Notes: a model not told the origin generated them from the letters alone. 64,000 nt of DNA from Aquipseudomonas alcaligenes NBRC 14159 (GCF_000467105.1 NZ_BATI01000014.1:1-64000), one strand, 5' to 3'. Counted from the stretch's first letter, positions 31,509 through 39,752 are shown. Numbers and translations: made by a program.

Positions 31509-34280
31509 TCATGCCGCAGCCCCCTTCACATGGTCCCAGCTGTCCACATTCCAGCCAGCGTGCCGTGCACGCTTGCGCCACTCCTCAGCGTGCGCGCCAA
31601 GCTCGGCGCTCTTCGTGGAAGGTGGCAGGAAGGACTGCTCGTCCTTGGGGAAGAACCAAGCGCTGAACCGCCGGCTGTTGCGCTCCGTCCAGGGGATTGC
31701 CCGGGTCTTCTCAACCCCAACCGTCTCGATGAACAGGCTGAACTTCGTCTGGCTCATCGAGTGCTCCTTGTTCCGGTGACACCACTCCAGGAACAGCGAG
31801 TACAGGTCGGAGCTCAAGCACGCCCCCCACAACCCATCACCCAGCTGGCCGTGCCGCCAGAGGTTCACGAACGTCTGCCAGCTCGCCCTGCTCAGCGCCA
31901 CCAGGCGCTCACGGGCCGGCGTGCTCGGCGGCTTGGTCTGCGGGTCGAAGTCGCCCAGGTCTTGCGCCACCAGCCAGCCGTACAGCGCCTCGACGCCACC
32001 GTTCTCCAGCTCGTGCTTGATGGCCGCCTGGCGCTCTGGCGGCAGCTTCTCCTCGGGCCACATCACCAGGAAGCGCCGGTCGGCCTCCCCGATGGGCCAC
32101 GGCATGATCTCGTTCGAGAGGAACACCGCATTCATGTGGCTGGCTTCCTCCCAACCGTTCACGAACTTGCTCTCGATGCGCACCGTCTGGCCGGTGATCA
32201 GCTGCTTGATCTTGCCTACCTGGTTGTAGCGCTGATCACGGGAGACAACTTCTTCGAACACCGCCCACAGCTTGCCGCTCTGCCAGGCGTTGAAGTTCCC
32301 CTCTAGCTGCGTCTGGCCCACCGTGGCCGAGTACTGCCCGTACAGCTGGCCCATTACCACCGAAAACAGCAGGCTCTTGCCCGAGCCTTCCATCGTCGAG
32401 TGCATCAGCACCGCCGTGTCCATCTTCGCCCCGGAGTGCTGCAGCGGGTACGCCAGCCAGCGGATCAGCCACTGCGCCGCGTCTTCGGCGTGGTTGCACA
32501 GGAAGTGGATCAGCCAGCGCAGGTTCTCGCACGCCGCGTCATCGCGCTTCGGCTGCAGCGGCAGCCCCTCGAACGTGTTGATGTACACCTGCGGGTCATG
32601 CTTCATGCACGGATCGAACACGATGTGGTTCATATCAACCACGCGCCGCTCCGGGCTGTTCAGCCACAGGCTGTACGCATCGCCAAGCGCCATCTTCACC
32701 GCGCCCTCGGCAATGCGCCGCTTCTTCGCGTAGTCCCACACGTCCTTGGTGCCGTCGATATACACATAGCGGGTCAGCATCGGCATGCTGAAGTCGCCCA
32801 GCGTCTTGCCCGCCAGCGCCTGGGTGCGCTCGATATCCCGCACCCAATCCTCACTCACCCGCTTTTTCTGCCTCGGGTCAGTGACGGCCTCCCACTCCTT
32901 GAAGGCTTCCTTGCCAATGTGGGCCACGAAGCCGGACTTCTTGATCTTCTTCGCCGCGTCGATATCCCACACATGCGTGGTGCCTTCCACCAGCGCATAG
33001 CGCCGCAGCAAGGCCTTCAGGCTGAACCCGCCCCCGCCCCCCCGGTTATCGGAGGAGCCGGCCTCGCCAGCTGCCCCCGTCTCATCGGTTGGGGCTGGGG
33101 GAAGTTCGCCCTGCCCGTCGATCAACTCGGCCACCTCATCCAGTGTGGTAGCCGGGGCACCAACAGCCGGCGGCTCCGGCGGCCTGGGTGCCGAGCGCTT
33201 GTGCTCAAGCCCCAACTCCCGCGCCGCCGCCTTGATCGCCGCCTTGGTATCGCCGCTGTGCTCGAGGATGCAGAACACATCGAACGCATCGTTCATGTGC
33301 CCGTTCGCCAGCGGGTCGGATCCATGGTGCGAGAACAGGCGCTGCTCGCCCTGCTCGTCCACCACATTCACCCCCGGCAAGCCGGTGGAGCTCTGCGGCG
33401 CGAGCCACTTGCGCCCACGCTTGATGTAACCGTGGCGCTGCAGCAGGCTCTCGATATCCGTCGCCCGGTTGAAGGCATCGATCACCGAGGGGTGATCACC
33501 CGCCGGCAACCGCGGCGGCGAACTCTTCTTCGTCTTGGCCGGCAGCTTCGGCGCGGTTGGCGCCCACGGGCAGTACTCCAGCGCCGTGCGCTTGAAAATG
33601 TCCCAGTTCAGCCAGGTCTTCACCAGGTCGCTGGGCAACTCCAGCAGGCCCTCGGCCGGCGGGTTGCGCCAGAAGTAGGGCTCGCCAGTGTCCGGGTGGA
33701 TCGAAGGCGGCAGCACGTCCTGCACCGCCCCGGCGCGCAGCTCGAACACCGTCACCGGCGCAAACTCCTTCTGCCGAGCCTGCATGGCCTCGATCTGCGC
33801 CTTGTCGCCAGTCTCGCGCGCCTGTTTCAGCGCCGCTGTGGCCAGCTTGTGCTTGCTGCCGTCCGGGTCCAGCGGGTTGGGCCAACTCAGCGAGTGCCGG
33901 TTGAACTCCAACCCCTCAGGCACCTTGAACATGATGCGGAAGCGCGCCGGGTTGCCCACCAGCGTCGGGTACACCGCCGCCAAGTCATCCAGGTTGATGC
34001 CCAGCACGTCGCCGAACACCTGGCGGCAGTACTCCACATGGTCAACGTCCAGCGAACAAACGCCGCTCGGGCCGAGTACCACACCCATGTTGTGCTTCGG
34101 GTGCTTCGTCCAGAACGCCTCAGCCTGCTCAGCATCGGTAATGTAGCCGCCAGGCTTGTTCCAGCCGTTGCCCTTCGGGGCTTTCTGCCCAGGGTCGATG
34201 GGCACCAGGGCCAAGTTGAAGGTTTCGATATAGCGCCGCGCCCAGGCGGCAATCGGAGTGGGGCTTCCTGCCTGCGTCAT
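31509..34280 (-). CDS. Primase-polymerase/helicase (PrimPol-type N-terminus, SF3-like ATPase)
   Basis: 923 aa. Residues 10-215 are a bifunctional primase-polymerase domain (LALVPIDPGQKAPKGNGWNK, GVVLGPSGVCSLDVDHVEYC with the metal Asp-x-Asp, and RFRIMFKVPEG). A Pro/Ala/Gly-rich linker runs to about residue 425. The C-terminal half contains an ATPase of the DUF5906/D5-like type with Walker A MEGSGKS near residue 630 and the arginine-rich EADRRFLVMWPEE near 735. It should prime and unwind phage DNA. A candidate iteron origin lies just downstream. Confidence 0.92.
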   Translation of the reverse strand: MTQAGSPTPIAAWARRYIETFNLALVPIDPGQKAPKGNGWNKPGGYITDAEQAEAFWTKHPKHNMGVVLGPSGVCSLDVDHVEYCRQVFGDVLGINLDDLAAVYPTLVGNPARFRIMFKVPEGLEFNRHSLSWPNPLDPDGSKHKLATAALKQARETGDKAQIEAMQARQKEFAPVTVFELRAGAVQDVLPPSIHPDTGEPYFWRNPPAEGLLELPSDLVKTWLNWDIFKRTALEYCPWAPTAPKLPAKTKKSSPPRLPAGDHPSVIDAFNRATDIESLLQRHGYIKRGRKWLAPQSSTGLPGVNVVDEQGEQRLFSHHGSDPLANGHMNDAFDVFCILEHSGDTKAAIKAAARELGLEHKRSAPRPPEPPAVGAPATTLDEVAELIDGQGELPPAPTDETGAAGEAGSSDNRGGGGGFSLKALLRRYALVEGTTHVWDIDAAKKIKKSGFVAHIGKEAFKEWEAVTDPRQKKRVSEDWVRDIERTQALAGKTLGDFSMPMLTRYVYIDGTKDVWDYAKKRRIAEGAVKMALGDAYSLWLNSPERRVVDMNHIVFDPCMKHDPQVYINTFEGLPLQPKRDDAACENLRWLIHFLCNHAEDAAQWLIRWLAYPLQHSGAKMDTAVLMHSTMEGSGKSLLFSVVMGQLYGQYSATVGQTQLEGNFNAWQSGKLWAVFEEVVSRDQRYNQVGKIKQLITGQTVRIESKFVNGWEEASHMNAVFLSNEIMPWPIGEADRRFLVMWPEEKLPPERQAAIKHELENGGVEALYGWLVAQDLGDFDPQTKPPSTPARERLVALSRASWQTFVNLWRHGQLGDGLWGACLSSDLYSLFLEWCHRNKEHSMSQTKFSLFIETVGVEKTRAIPWTERNSRRFSAWFFPKDEQSFLPPSTKSAELGAHAEEWRKRARHAGWNVDSWDHVKGAAA

Positions 34281-34732
34281 TCGCCAGCCCCCTGCTCCTT
34301 GCCCTGCTGGGCGGCAGCAATAGCGCGGGCGCTGCGCTTGCGGAACTCGTAGACATAGCCGCGCAGATCAACCAGCCTTGCCTGCAGATCACCGCGCGCT
34401 TCGTCTACTGCCTCCTGCAACCCTTCATCATTGTCATCACCCAGCTCAGCCTCGGCGATGGCCATCCCATAAGCGTCAAAGTCTGCAGAAAGCCGCTCAA
34501 CGCACTTCGCCATGTACTCGGCATGCTCGATGGCATAGTCCTTCGGGCTGCGCCCGGTGCAGTCCGGCAACTCAGCGGCACCGGGCACATGGGCTTCCAG
34601 CTGGTCGATGCGGTTCCAGCAGCAGTGCACCAGGTCGATCAGCTCGCGGATGGCGTCATGCTTCGACTTGCGCTCGTAGCGCTTGATCATGCTGCGGCGG
34701 TCACCACCGCCGTGGATCTCGGCAACACTCAT
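34277..34732 (-). CDS. Hypothetical phage protein
   Basis: 151 aa from ATG 34732, overlapping the stop of the previous gene (ATGA), and itself overlapping the primase start. Helical throughout, with a basic N-terminus (GGDRRSMIKRYERKSKHDAIRELIDLV), an acidic middle (AELGDDNDEGLQEAVDEARGDL) and a charged C-terminal helix. No family recognised; being coupled to the primase gene, a replication accessory role is possible. Confidence 0.65.
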   Translation of the reverse strand: MSVAEIHGGGDRRSMIKRYERKSKHDAIRELIDLVHCCWNRIDQLEAHVPGAAELPDCTGRSPKDYAIEHAEYMAKCVERLSADFDAYGMAIAEAELGDDNDEGLQEAVDEARGDLQARLVDLRGYVYEFRKRSARAIAAAQQGKEQGAGE

Positions 34733-34962
34733 CCCGGAATCCCCTTGTTCGGCTTGAGGTTCTCCGGGTCGCGCACGCGGCGCGCCGAGCTGTCGATCTG
34801 GAACATACCGCCGCAGCGGCAGGTGTACTGCTCGCCGCGCACATCTTCGAACTCCTGCCCTTCCAAGCCGGTGATGTTCTGACAATGCGGGCAGCGGCAG
34901 ATGATCGAGCCATCGTTATCGCGGCTCAGCTCGTCCACGTCATAGATGTATTCGTCCGCCAT
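34729..34962 (-). CDS. Small zinc-ribbon protein
   Basis: 77 aa with four cysteines in CRCPHCQ and CRCGGMF, a zinc ribbon resembling those of nucleic-acid-binding phage proteins. ATG 34962 follows directly on the preceding gene's stop (TGATG). Acidic N-terminus. The role is unknown. Confidence 0.7.
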   Translation of the reverse strand: MADEYIYDVDELSRDNDGSIICRCPHCQNITGLEGQEFEDVRGEQYTCRCGGMFQIDSSARRVRDPENLKPNKGIPG

Positions 34963-35507
34963 CACTCAGCCTCCCCGCGCGTCTTCAACCCAAGCTCAGT
35001 AATTGCCCGCAGCAGGGGGTCTACACCCGCATAGGCACCATCCACCCCCAGCAAGGCCTGGATTGCAGCCAGGTCAGCGCAGGCAGCCTTGAACGCCGCC
35101 TCCTTCTCTCGATAGGCGTCGAGGCAGTCATCGCGGTGCTCTGTGGTCTCTTCCGCCAGCAGCTCGAAGTGTTCCTGCGGAGTCCAGGGCGAGGGGATCA
35201 CATCCACTTGCACCTCAATCCCCACATTGGCCTTCACCGAGTCGCGCAGATCCTTGGCTTCCTGCTCAGCACGCTCACGCGTGAGCGCAGGCCAAACCTC
35301 ACCCGGGCCAACGCTGTGCACTGCCCACAACTCGGCCTTCGGCTCAGCCAGGGCCGCACGAATGGCCTGCACATCTGCGAATGCCCCGTGGTGCACCTCG
35401 GCAGTGCCGGCGAGCCGCTCGGCAACTTCACGCGGCAGGGTGACAACCTCCCCAGCGGGCGGCGGCGCAGCAGTCAGGAACTGGACAATCTTGTCGACAG
35501 TACTCAT
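34962..35507 (-). CDS. Hypothetical phage protein
   Basis: 181 aa from ATG 35507 (MSTVDKIVQFLTAAPPPAGE), overlapping the preceding stop. Helix-rich, with a central segment VGPGEVWPALTRERAEQEAKDLRDSV that resembles DUF-type proteins seen in phage early operons, and HFELLAEETTEHRDDCLDAYREKEAAFKAAC as a coiled region. No function can be assigned. Confidence 0.6.
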   Translation of the reverse strand: MSTVDKIVQFLTAAPPPAGEVVTLPREVAERLAGTAEVHHGAFADVQAIRAALAEPKAELWAVHSVGPGEVWPALTRERAEQEAKDLRDSVKANVGIEVQVDVIPSPWTPQEHFELLAEETTEHRDDCLDAYREKEAAFKAACADLAAIQALLGVDGAYAGVDPLLRAITELGLKTRGEAE

Positions 35508-35707
35508 CGCCGCACCTCCAGCAACCCCTGGCAATCCACACAGAAACGGCAACCCGGCACTGCAAGGCGCCGGGCTTCGGGGATATCGATACCGCAGCTG
35601 TCGCAGTCCTCGGCGCTTTCGCCCTGGTACTGCACGCGGCTGTCGATGGCTTGCTGCAGGCGTTCGTCCTGCAGGCGTTGCGCCAGTTCGAATTGGGCCT
35701 CATCCAT
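35504..35707 (-). CDS. TraR/DksA-type C4 zinc-finger protein
   Basis: 67 aa. The N-terminal helix (AQFELAQRLQDERLQQAIDSRV) and the C4 finger CDSCG ... CRFCVDC match the short TraR group of DksA-like proteins, which bind the secondary channel of RNA polymerase. The conserved Ile-Pro-Glu-Ala-Arg (IPEARRLAVPG) lies between the cysteine pairs. It could shift host transcription toward phage needs. ATG 35707 lies within the preceding gene's last codons. Confidence 0.88.
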   Translation of the reverse strand: MDEAQFELAQRLQDERLQQAIDSRVQYQGESAEDCDSCGIDIPEARRLAVPGCRFCVDCQGLLEVRR

Positions 35708-36188
35708 CCTGGCGGCCCTCCATCGCAGCGCGGGCGCCGGCCATGATGCCGAGCACGGCGCGGATCACCTCATTGCCGTGGTGCTCCAGCAGCGCCACCT
35801 CGTGCGGCTTCCACACGTTGTCGGCGGCCCCGCTGTGCAGGCTGCCGACGAACTCGCCTTCTTTCTGCAGCAGCTCGCCCACGGCCTTCAGCGCGTCCTG
35901 GGTGGCCGGTACCGGCGTGGGCTTGAACCACACCACGCCGGCTGGGCGATTCACCGCATCCAGCAAGCGCGGGTCTTGGGTGGCGCCGATGATCTCTTCC
36001 AGCTCATCCGGCGTTGGCCAGCGGCGTTCTTCGGTGAGCTTGAGCTTTTTCTGCAGGGTCTCCAGATCCATGCCCAAGTCATGGGCCAGTGCAGTGAGCC
36101 CGCCCTTGTAATCGCGCCCGGCGCGGTACAGCGCCTGGCGTAGTGAGAGAACCGGCCCGGCGTCCGGCAAAAGGTCAGTGCGACTCAT
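35700..36188 (-). CDS. Phage regulatory protein, CII family
   Basis: 162 aa from ATG 36188 (MSRTDLLPDAGPVLSLRQALYRAG). The region SLRQALYRAGRDYKGGLTALAHDLGMDLETLQKKLKL is the helix-turn-helix of P2-type CII proteins, and RWPTPDELEEIIGATQDPRLLDAV also fits that family. It follows the Cro-like gene on the early minus-strand transcript. GGAG lies 12 bases upstream, slightly far, so the start is less certain. Confidence 0.8.
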   Translation of the reverse strand: MSRTDLLPDAGPVLSLRQALYRAGRDYKGGLTALAHDLGMDLETLQKKLKLTEERRWPTPDELEEIIGATQDPRLLDAVNRPAGVVWFKPTPVPATQDALKAVGELLQKEGEFVGSLHSGAADNVWKPHEVALLEHHGNEVIRAVLGIMAGARAAMEGRQDG

Positions 36189-36315
36189 AACCGTAAATGG
36201 CTCCTTTACGGTGTAGCCATCGCGCAGGGCACGCCCTACTCTATGACCACGACCGATGCAGTGCTGTGTCGTCGTAAGCCGGAACAAGGAGGTGAGAGTC
36301 CTTGCCCGGCACCCC

Positions 36316-36349
36316 GCCGGCGCGGGAGGTGAGAGCCTCCCGCGCCGGC
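36316..36349. terminator. Long-stem hairpin after the Cro-like gene
   Basis: Fourteen-base perfect stem (GCCGGCGCGGGAGG / CCTCCCGCGCCGGC) with a 6-nt loop, seven bases past the Cro-like stop. On the minus strand no T-run follows, so it may act as an attenuator or antitermination-responsive site. Region 36189-36355 holds no gene. Confidence 0.65.
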
Positions 36350-36355
36350 AATTTC

Positions 36356-36613
36356 TTAAGCCGCGTGCGGCTGTTGTAGCTCCTCCGGAATGCAGAAAAC
36401 ATCAGGGCGGAGTTCTTCACGTGAAACACCAGTCAGCAGTTCGACCCGCAGTACCAGCTCTGCTGGCAGCTCGCCTTTCTTCAGCCAGTAAGAGACCAAC
36501 TGCTGCGAAACAGGCCGCTCTGCTGTTGATACCAACTGCGCGAAGCCGGTCTGCCCACCTGCTTTAGAAATTGCACTGGCGAACGCCTCACGCTTTGTTT
36601 CGGAGATGTTCAT
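36356..36613 (-). CDS. Cro-like transcriptional regulator
   Basis: 85 aa from ATG 36613 with GAGG seven bases upstream. The pattern SAISKAGGQTGFAQLVSTAERPVSQQLVSYWLKKGELP is a helix-turn-helix of the Cro/YdaS type, followed by ELVLRVELLTGVSREELRPDVF, usual in this family. It diverges from the CI-like gene, and its promoter contains a CI operator. It should repress the lysogenic promoter after induction. Confidence 0.85.
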   Translation of the reverse strand: MNISETKREAFASAISKAGGQTGFAQLVSTAERPVSQQLVSYWLKKGELPAELVLRVELLTGVSREELRPDVFCIPEELQQPHAA

Positions 36614-36642
36614 GGGGAACCTCACAAGTAGTGCTTGGCGCC

Positions 36643-36671
36643 AATTTACGTGTTTTTTTGTATCGACTCAA
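36643..36671 (-). promoter_or_regulatory. Early minus-strand promoter with embedded operator
   Basis: Minus strand TTGAGT (36666-36671), 17-bp spacer, TAAATT (36643-36648). The operator TTTACGTGTTTTTTTGTA (plus strand, 36645-36662) lies in the spacer and overlaps the -10. The same operator with two differences is found at 37561-37578, on the other side of the CI-like gene. Confidence 0.7.
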
Positions 36672-36719
36672 CAGCTTTATGCGTTTGCTGGCGAACAAAG
36701 GATTTTGTAGCCTCGCGCC

Positions 36720-37481
36720 ATGATCAATCTCGACTACACACCCAGCCAGATCGCCCAGCTTTTCAAAGCGCGCAGGGAAGAGCTCAGGCTCACTCAAACC
36801 GAGCTGGCCGACCAGACAACCAAACGACTGCCTGCCGGCGATAAGCTGACACAGCAGTCCTATGCCGCTTTTGAGAAGGGAAAATCCCAGACATCACGCC
36901 ACGCCCCAACCATAGCGACGGTGCTAGGGGTGCTGCCTGAATACCTGGCCCTGACTGGCGGCTCCATCACCCCAGGCGTAAACCCGCACCGCGAACCTGA
37001 GGCCACGCTGATTGGCCCTGTGTCAGTATGGGATGACGACACCCCACTGGATGATGACGAAGTAGAGGTTCCCTTGCTCAAGGAAGTAGAGCTATCCGCC
37101 GGCTCAGGCCGCACAGCCATTCAGGAGTTCAGCTCTGCGAAGCTCCGCTTCGGGAAGTACACCCTGCGCCGCCAAGGCGTACAGCCCGAGAGCGCTGTCT
37201 GCGTATCGGTCTATGGCAACAGCATGGAGCCTGTGCTTCCCCACGGGAGCACCGTCGGCGTCGACCGCTCAAAAACCTCAGTGAAAGATGGCGACATCTA
37301 CGCACTGAGCCATAACGGCCACCTTCGCGTGAAGATGCTGTATCGACTCCCGACAGGGGGCATCCGGATGCGCAGCTTCAACCAAGCCGAGCACCCGGAC
37401 GAAGAGTACAGCCAGGAAGATATGGTTACTCAGACCATAGAGGTCATCGGCAGAGTGTTCTGGTACTCAGTTCTCCGCTGA
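36720..37481 (+). CDS. CI-like repressor (HTH + S24 self-cleaving domain)
   Basis: 253-aa lysogeny repressor. Residues 9-75 form an XRE-type helix-turn-helix (FKARREELRLTQTELADQ, LTQQSYAAFEKGKS). A-G at 127-128 (ELSAGSGR) is the expected RecA-stimulated cleavage site. GNSMEP with Ser168 and LRVKML with Lys205 form the LexA-type catalytic dyad. DNA damage should therefore inactivate it and induce the prophage. It lies between two matching operators and diverges from the Cro-like gene. A terminator follows directly. Confidence 0.95.
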   Translation: MINLDYTPSQIAQLFKARREELRLTQTELADQTTKRLPAGDKLTQQSYAAFEKGKSQTSRHAPTIATVLGVLPEYLALTGGSITPGVNPHREPEATLIGPVSVWDDDTPLDDDEVEVPLLKEVELSAGSGRTAIQEFSSAKLRFGKYTLRRQGVQPESAVCVSVYGNSMEPVLPHGSTVGVDRSKTSVKDGDIYALSHNGHLRVKMLYRLPTGGIRMRSFNQAEHPDEEYSQEDMVTQTIEVIGRVFWYSVLR

Positions 37482-37498
37482 TAACCAGCCCGCAAAAC

Positions 37499-37521
37499 AA
37501 CCCGCCAAGTGCGGGTTTTTT
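37499..37521 (+). terminator. Terminator of the CI-like gene
   Basis: CCCGC / GCGGG stem with loop CAAGT and TTTTTT. It separates the repressor transcript from the plus-strand early operon. Confidence 0.85.
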
Positions 37522-37554
37522 GTTGCCTACAAAAAATAAAAACAAAAAACACTG

Positions 37555-37582
37555 TTGCCATTAACGTGTTTTCTTGTAATCT
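37555..37582 (+). promoter_or_regulatory. Operator/promoter of the plus-strand early operon
   Basis: TTAACGTGTTTTCTTGTA (37561-37578) matches the operator near the Cro-like gene at 16 of 18 positions. It overlaps TGTAAT (37575-37580), a likely -10 box, and follows TTGCCA (37555-37560), although the spacing of 14 bp is short. Just upstream, TACAAAAAATAAAAACA (37528-37544) resembles the inverted operator. Confidence 0.55.
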
Positions 37583-37620
37583 GAGCGCGTACCCACTCTC
37601 TCACCTCTGGAGTACGCGAC

Positions 37621-37872
37621 ATGCAAACGACACAGCACACCCGCTGCCCGGTGCTTCTGCACCCGGCCTGCACCACCAACCCCGACGCAGTACGTGCCGT
37701 ACAGCAGGCTACCGGCCGGCTGGTGGTGCTAAACGGCGGCAAGCCACAACTCAGTAACCCGACCTTCCACTTCGTTACCGGCGAGGTAGACCCCTTCCCG
37801 GCCAGCGTACAAGGCCGCCGCTTCCTTGTTGCCGATGATTTCACCGGCCCGTTCGGAGGTGACGCAGCATGA
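37621..37872 (+). CDS. Hypothetical phage early protein
   Basis: 83 aa, first gene of the plus-strand early operon, start MQTTQHTRCPVLLHPAC after CTGGAGTACGCGAC. It contains HFVTGEVDPFPASVQGRRFLVADDFTGPFGG, a beta-rich tail. No family recognised. The stop overlaps the next gene's start (ATGA), the rule in this operon. Confidence 0.65.
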   Translation: MQTTQHTRCPVLLHPACTTNPDAVRAVQQATGRLVVLNGGKPQLSNPTFHFVTGEVDPFPASVQGRRFLVADDFTGPFGGDAA

Positions 37873-38216
37873 GCCCGGCCATTCAACTGCTGCTGATCCA
37901 GATCATGCAGCTTGGCGCCATGCTGGCTGCCAACCCGCGCTATCAGGTTTTCACCTACGCCTCAGGACACATCCAGCAGATCGAAGTTCTGATCTACCCC
38001 GCCGGCGCCGTGTGGCGAGAGAGCCACCCGCGCCCCAAGCCAATTGCGCGCGCAATGGCTTACTGGGAGGGCTATTGCACCCCCCTGGACCCGCAAGAGA
38101 TGCACGCCGCCGAGCAAACGCGCCTTCAGCGTGAGCTGGAGTTCATGCGCGCAGCCCTGCACGCCTACCTGCCTGCCGACCACACCGACATCACCGACCT
38201 TCCGGAGGCCGCATGA
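37869..38216 (+). CDS. Hypothetical phage early protein
   Basis: 115 aa, coupled by ATGA overlap at both ends. A hydrophobic N-terminal helix (PAIQLLLIQIMQLGAMLAA) is followed by a beta section (YQVFTYASGHIQQIEVLIYP) and a helical C-terminus. No function recognised. Confidence 0.62.
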   Translation: MSPAIQLLLIQIMQLGAMLAANPRYQVFTYASGHIQQIEVLIYPAGAVWRESHPRPKPIARAMAYWEGYCTPLDPQEMHAAEQTRLQRELEFMRAALHAYLPADHTDITDLPEAA

Positions 38217-38785
38217 GCCAGATCCTGATCGGCCTCGCCGGCCCTGCCCGTTCGGGCAAAGACACCGCAGCCCGCTACCTGGCCGCCCAGTACCAGCTGC
38301 TGACCTACGCCTTCGCCATGCCGCTGAAAGCCGCCCTGCAGGTGATGTTCAACCTCACCGTCGAGCATCTCGACGGCGCCCTCAAGGAGCAGCCCTTGGC
38401 CTGGCTGGGCAAGTCCCCGCGTGAGCTGCTGCAAACCCTCGGTACCGAATGGGGCCGCGGCCTGGTTCATCAAGAGCTGTGGCTGCGCCTGGCCGCCGAG
38501 AACCTCACCAACCTGGCGAACCAGAGCCAGGACTGGCACGCGGGCTTCGTCATCAGCGACGTGCGCTTCGACAACGAGGCCGAGTGGATCCGCCAGCGCG
38601 GTGGCGTGGTGCTGCACATTCGCCGGCCGGATGCCGAGGCAGTCAACCCGCACGTCAGCGAATCCGGCATCACGCTGCACGCCCTGGACGTGGTGGTGAA
38701 CAACGACGCGGACGTGGAGTACCTGCACGCCCAGCTCGACCACGCGATCACCGCCATTCGCCTACGCACGTTCCGCGCCGCCTGA
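38213..38785 (+). CDS. Deoxynucleoside monophosphate kinase
   Basis: 190 aa of the phage dNMP kinase family (T4 gp1-like). The P-loop GPARSGKDTAA (residues 10-20) binds ATP. YAFAMPLKAALQVMFNL, ELLQTLGTEWGR and FVISDVRFDNEAEWIRQRGG are conserved segments. The enzyme turns dNMPs into dNDPs for phage DNA synthesis, and such kinases can act on modified nucleotides. It is next to other nucleotide-related genes (DHH, HD) in this operon. Confidence 0.9.
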   Translation: MSQILIGLAGPARSGKDTAARYLAAQYQLLTYAFAMPLKAALQVMFNLTVEHLDGALKEQPLAWLGKSPRELLQTLGTEWGRGLVHQELWLRLAAENLTNLANQSQDWHAGFVISDVRFDNEAEWIRQRGGVVLHIRRPDAEAVNPHVSESGITLHALDVVVNNDADVEYLHAQLDHAITAIRLRTFRAA

Positions 38786-38796
38786 GGCCCGCCGCC

Positions 38797-39081
38797 ATGA
38801 ATCGCACAGTGAAGGAAGCCGCCCAGGTGCTGGGCATCCGCGACACCGCGCTGCGCGCCTGGCTGCGCGAGAAGGGCCACCTGAACAAGGACGGCTCCCT
38901 GGCGGCCAAGCACATCGGCGGCGGCAACTTGTACATGGACGCCCGCGCCACCCAGCCCAAGCAGCTCGGCTTCCGCAAGCACTACGCGGTGCTGAAGGTG
39001 ACCGAACGCGGCATCGACTGGCTGGCAAAGCAGATGGGCATCGTGATCACGGAAGTACCGCAGAAGGACACAGCAGCATGA
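38797..39081 (+). CDS. KilAC-domain protein (short antirepressor-like)
   Basis: 94 aa from ATG 38797. VKEAAQVLGIRDTALRAWLREKGHLNKDGS plus a C-terminal LKVTERGIDWLAKQM match the KilAC DNA-binding domain usually found at the C-terminus of phage antirepressors. No Bro-N or Ant N-terminal domain is present, so it is a stand-alone version. It probably binds DNA or a repressor. No good ribosome-binding site is seen upstream, but the gene lies 11 bp after the kinase. Confidence 0.8.
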   Translation: MNRTVKEAAQVLGIRDTALRAWLREKGHLNKDGSLAAKHIGGGNLYMDARATQPKQLGFRKHYAVLKVTERGIDWLAKQMGIVITEVPQKDTAA

Positions 39082-39446
39082 GCAAAGCCACCCCCATCAC
39101 CGACGCCATCGGCGTGCTGAAGCTCACCGGCATGCACTTCAACAACCCCACCGCCGTGCCGGCCGGCACCGTGCGCGACGCCGCCGAGGAGTGCATCCAG
39201 CGGCTGGAGGCCATTCCTGCGCAAGCCATGGCGCTGATCAGCCTGTACACCGCCCTGCTGGCCCTGATGCCCCGCGGCTGGCTGCCCCACGTCACCCTCA
39301 CCACTGACCCGGTGCGCCCCTTCGGCGTGGTGGTCACCGACGAAGCCGGCAACATCGCCAGCCATGCACGCGGCAAGACTGTCGACAGTCTCGTCGAGCT
39401 GTTGCGGCTCCGGCTACCAGCGGGGCGCGGGGAGGCAGCGGCGTGA
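39078..39446 (+). CDS. Hypothetical phage early protein
   Basis: 122 aa with ATGA overlaps at both ends. Contains ALISLYTALLALMPRGWLPHV (hydrophobic helix) and VVVTDEAGNIASHARGKTVDSLVELLRLRL. Unknown function. Confidence 0.6.
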   Translation: MSKATPITDAIGVLKLTGMHFNNPTAVPAGTVRDAAEECIQRLEAIPAQAMALISLYTALLALMPRGWLPHVTLTTDPVRPFGVVVTDEAGNIASHARGKTVDSLVELLRLRLPAGRGEAAA

Positions 39447-39682
39447 GCAACACCTTCGCAATGCTGCTGGCCAAGCACAAGGCAACCAGCCTGAGCCTGA
39501 CCGAGGTGCGGGAGGGCTACTTCCCCCACCTCAAGACGGACAAGAGCCTGCGCGCCCTGATCACCAAAGGCGAGATCAAGCTGCCCACTTTCAAGGCCCA
39601 CCCATCCCGCGTAGCCCCGCTGCGGGTGCGCGTGGAAGACCTCGCCACCTACCTCGACACCCAGGCGCAGACCGCCGCATAG
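39443..39682 (+). CDS. PrtN-like (pyocin activator family) protein
   Basis: 79 aa resembling PrtN, the activator of pyocin genes in P. aeruginosa: FAMLLAKHKATSLSLTEV, YFPHLKTDKSLRALITKGEIKLPTF and a C-terminal RVRVEDLATYLDTQ. These are the core elements of the PrtN fold. It could activate a phage promoter, or reach host pyocin promoters; both are inference. It is the last gene before a gap with a start-stop codon pair and a hairpin. Confidence 0.75.
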   Translation: MSNTFAMLLAKHKATSLSLTEVREGYFPHLKTDKSLRALITKGEIKLPTFKAHPSRVAPLRVRVEDLATYLDTQAQTAA

Positions 39683-39704
39683 CGGCCTGGCCGCCCACAC
39701 CACA

Positions 39705-39726
39705 AGGAGGATTGGCAGCCATGTAA
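39705..39726 (+). other. Ribosome-binding site followed by ATG-TAA (start-stop)
   Basis: AGGAGG at 39705-39710, then ATG at 39721 immediately followed by TAA. No longer reading frame uses this strong site. It may be a start-stop element that holds a ribosome, or the remnant of a lost gene. The 124 bp between 39683 and 39806 contain no other gene. Confidence 0.5.
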
Positions 39727-39752
39727 CGGAACCGCGACACCTCACCCATGCA

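Noticed and set aside
32400..34352. 650-aa plus-strand open frame opposite the primase
   Set aside because: Arg/His/Leu-rich antisense frame across a clear primase/helicase; no start signal and no recognisable motif.
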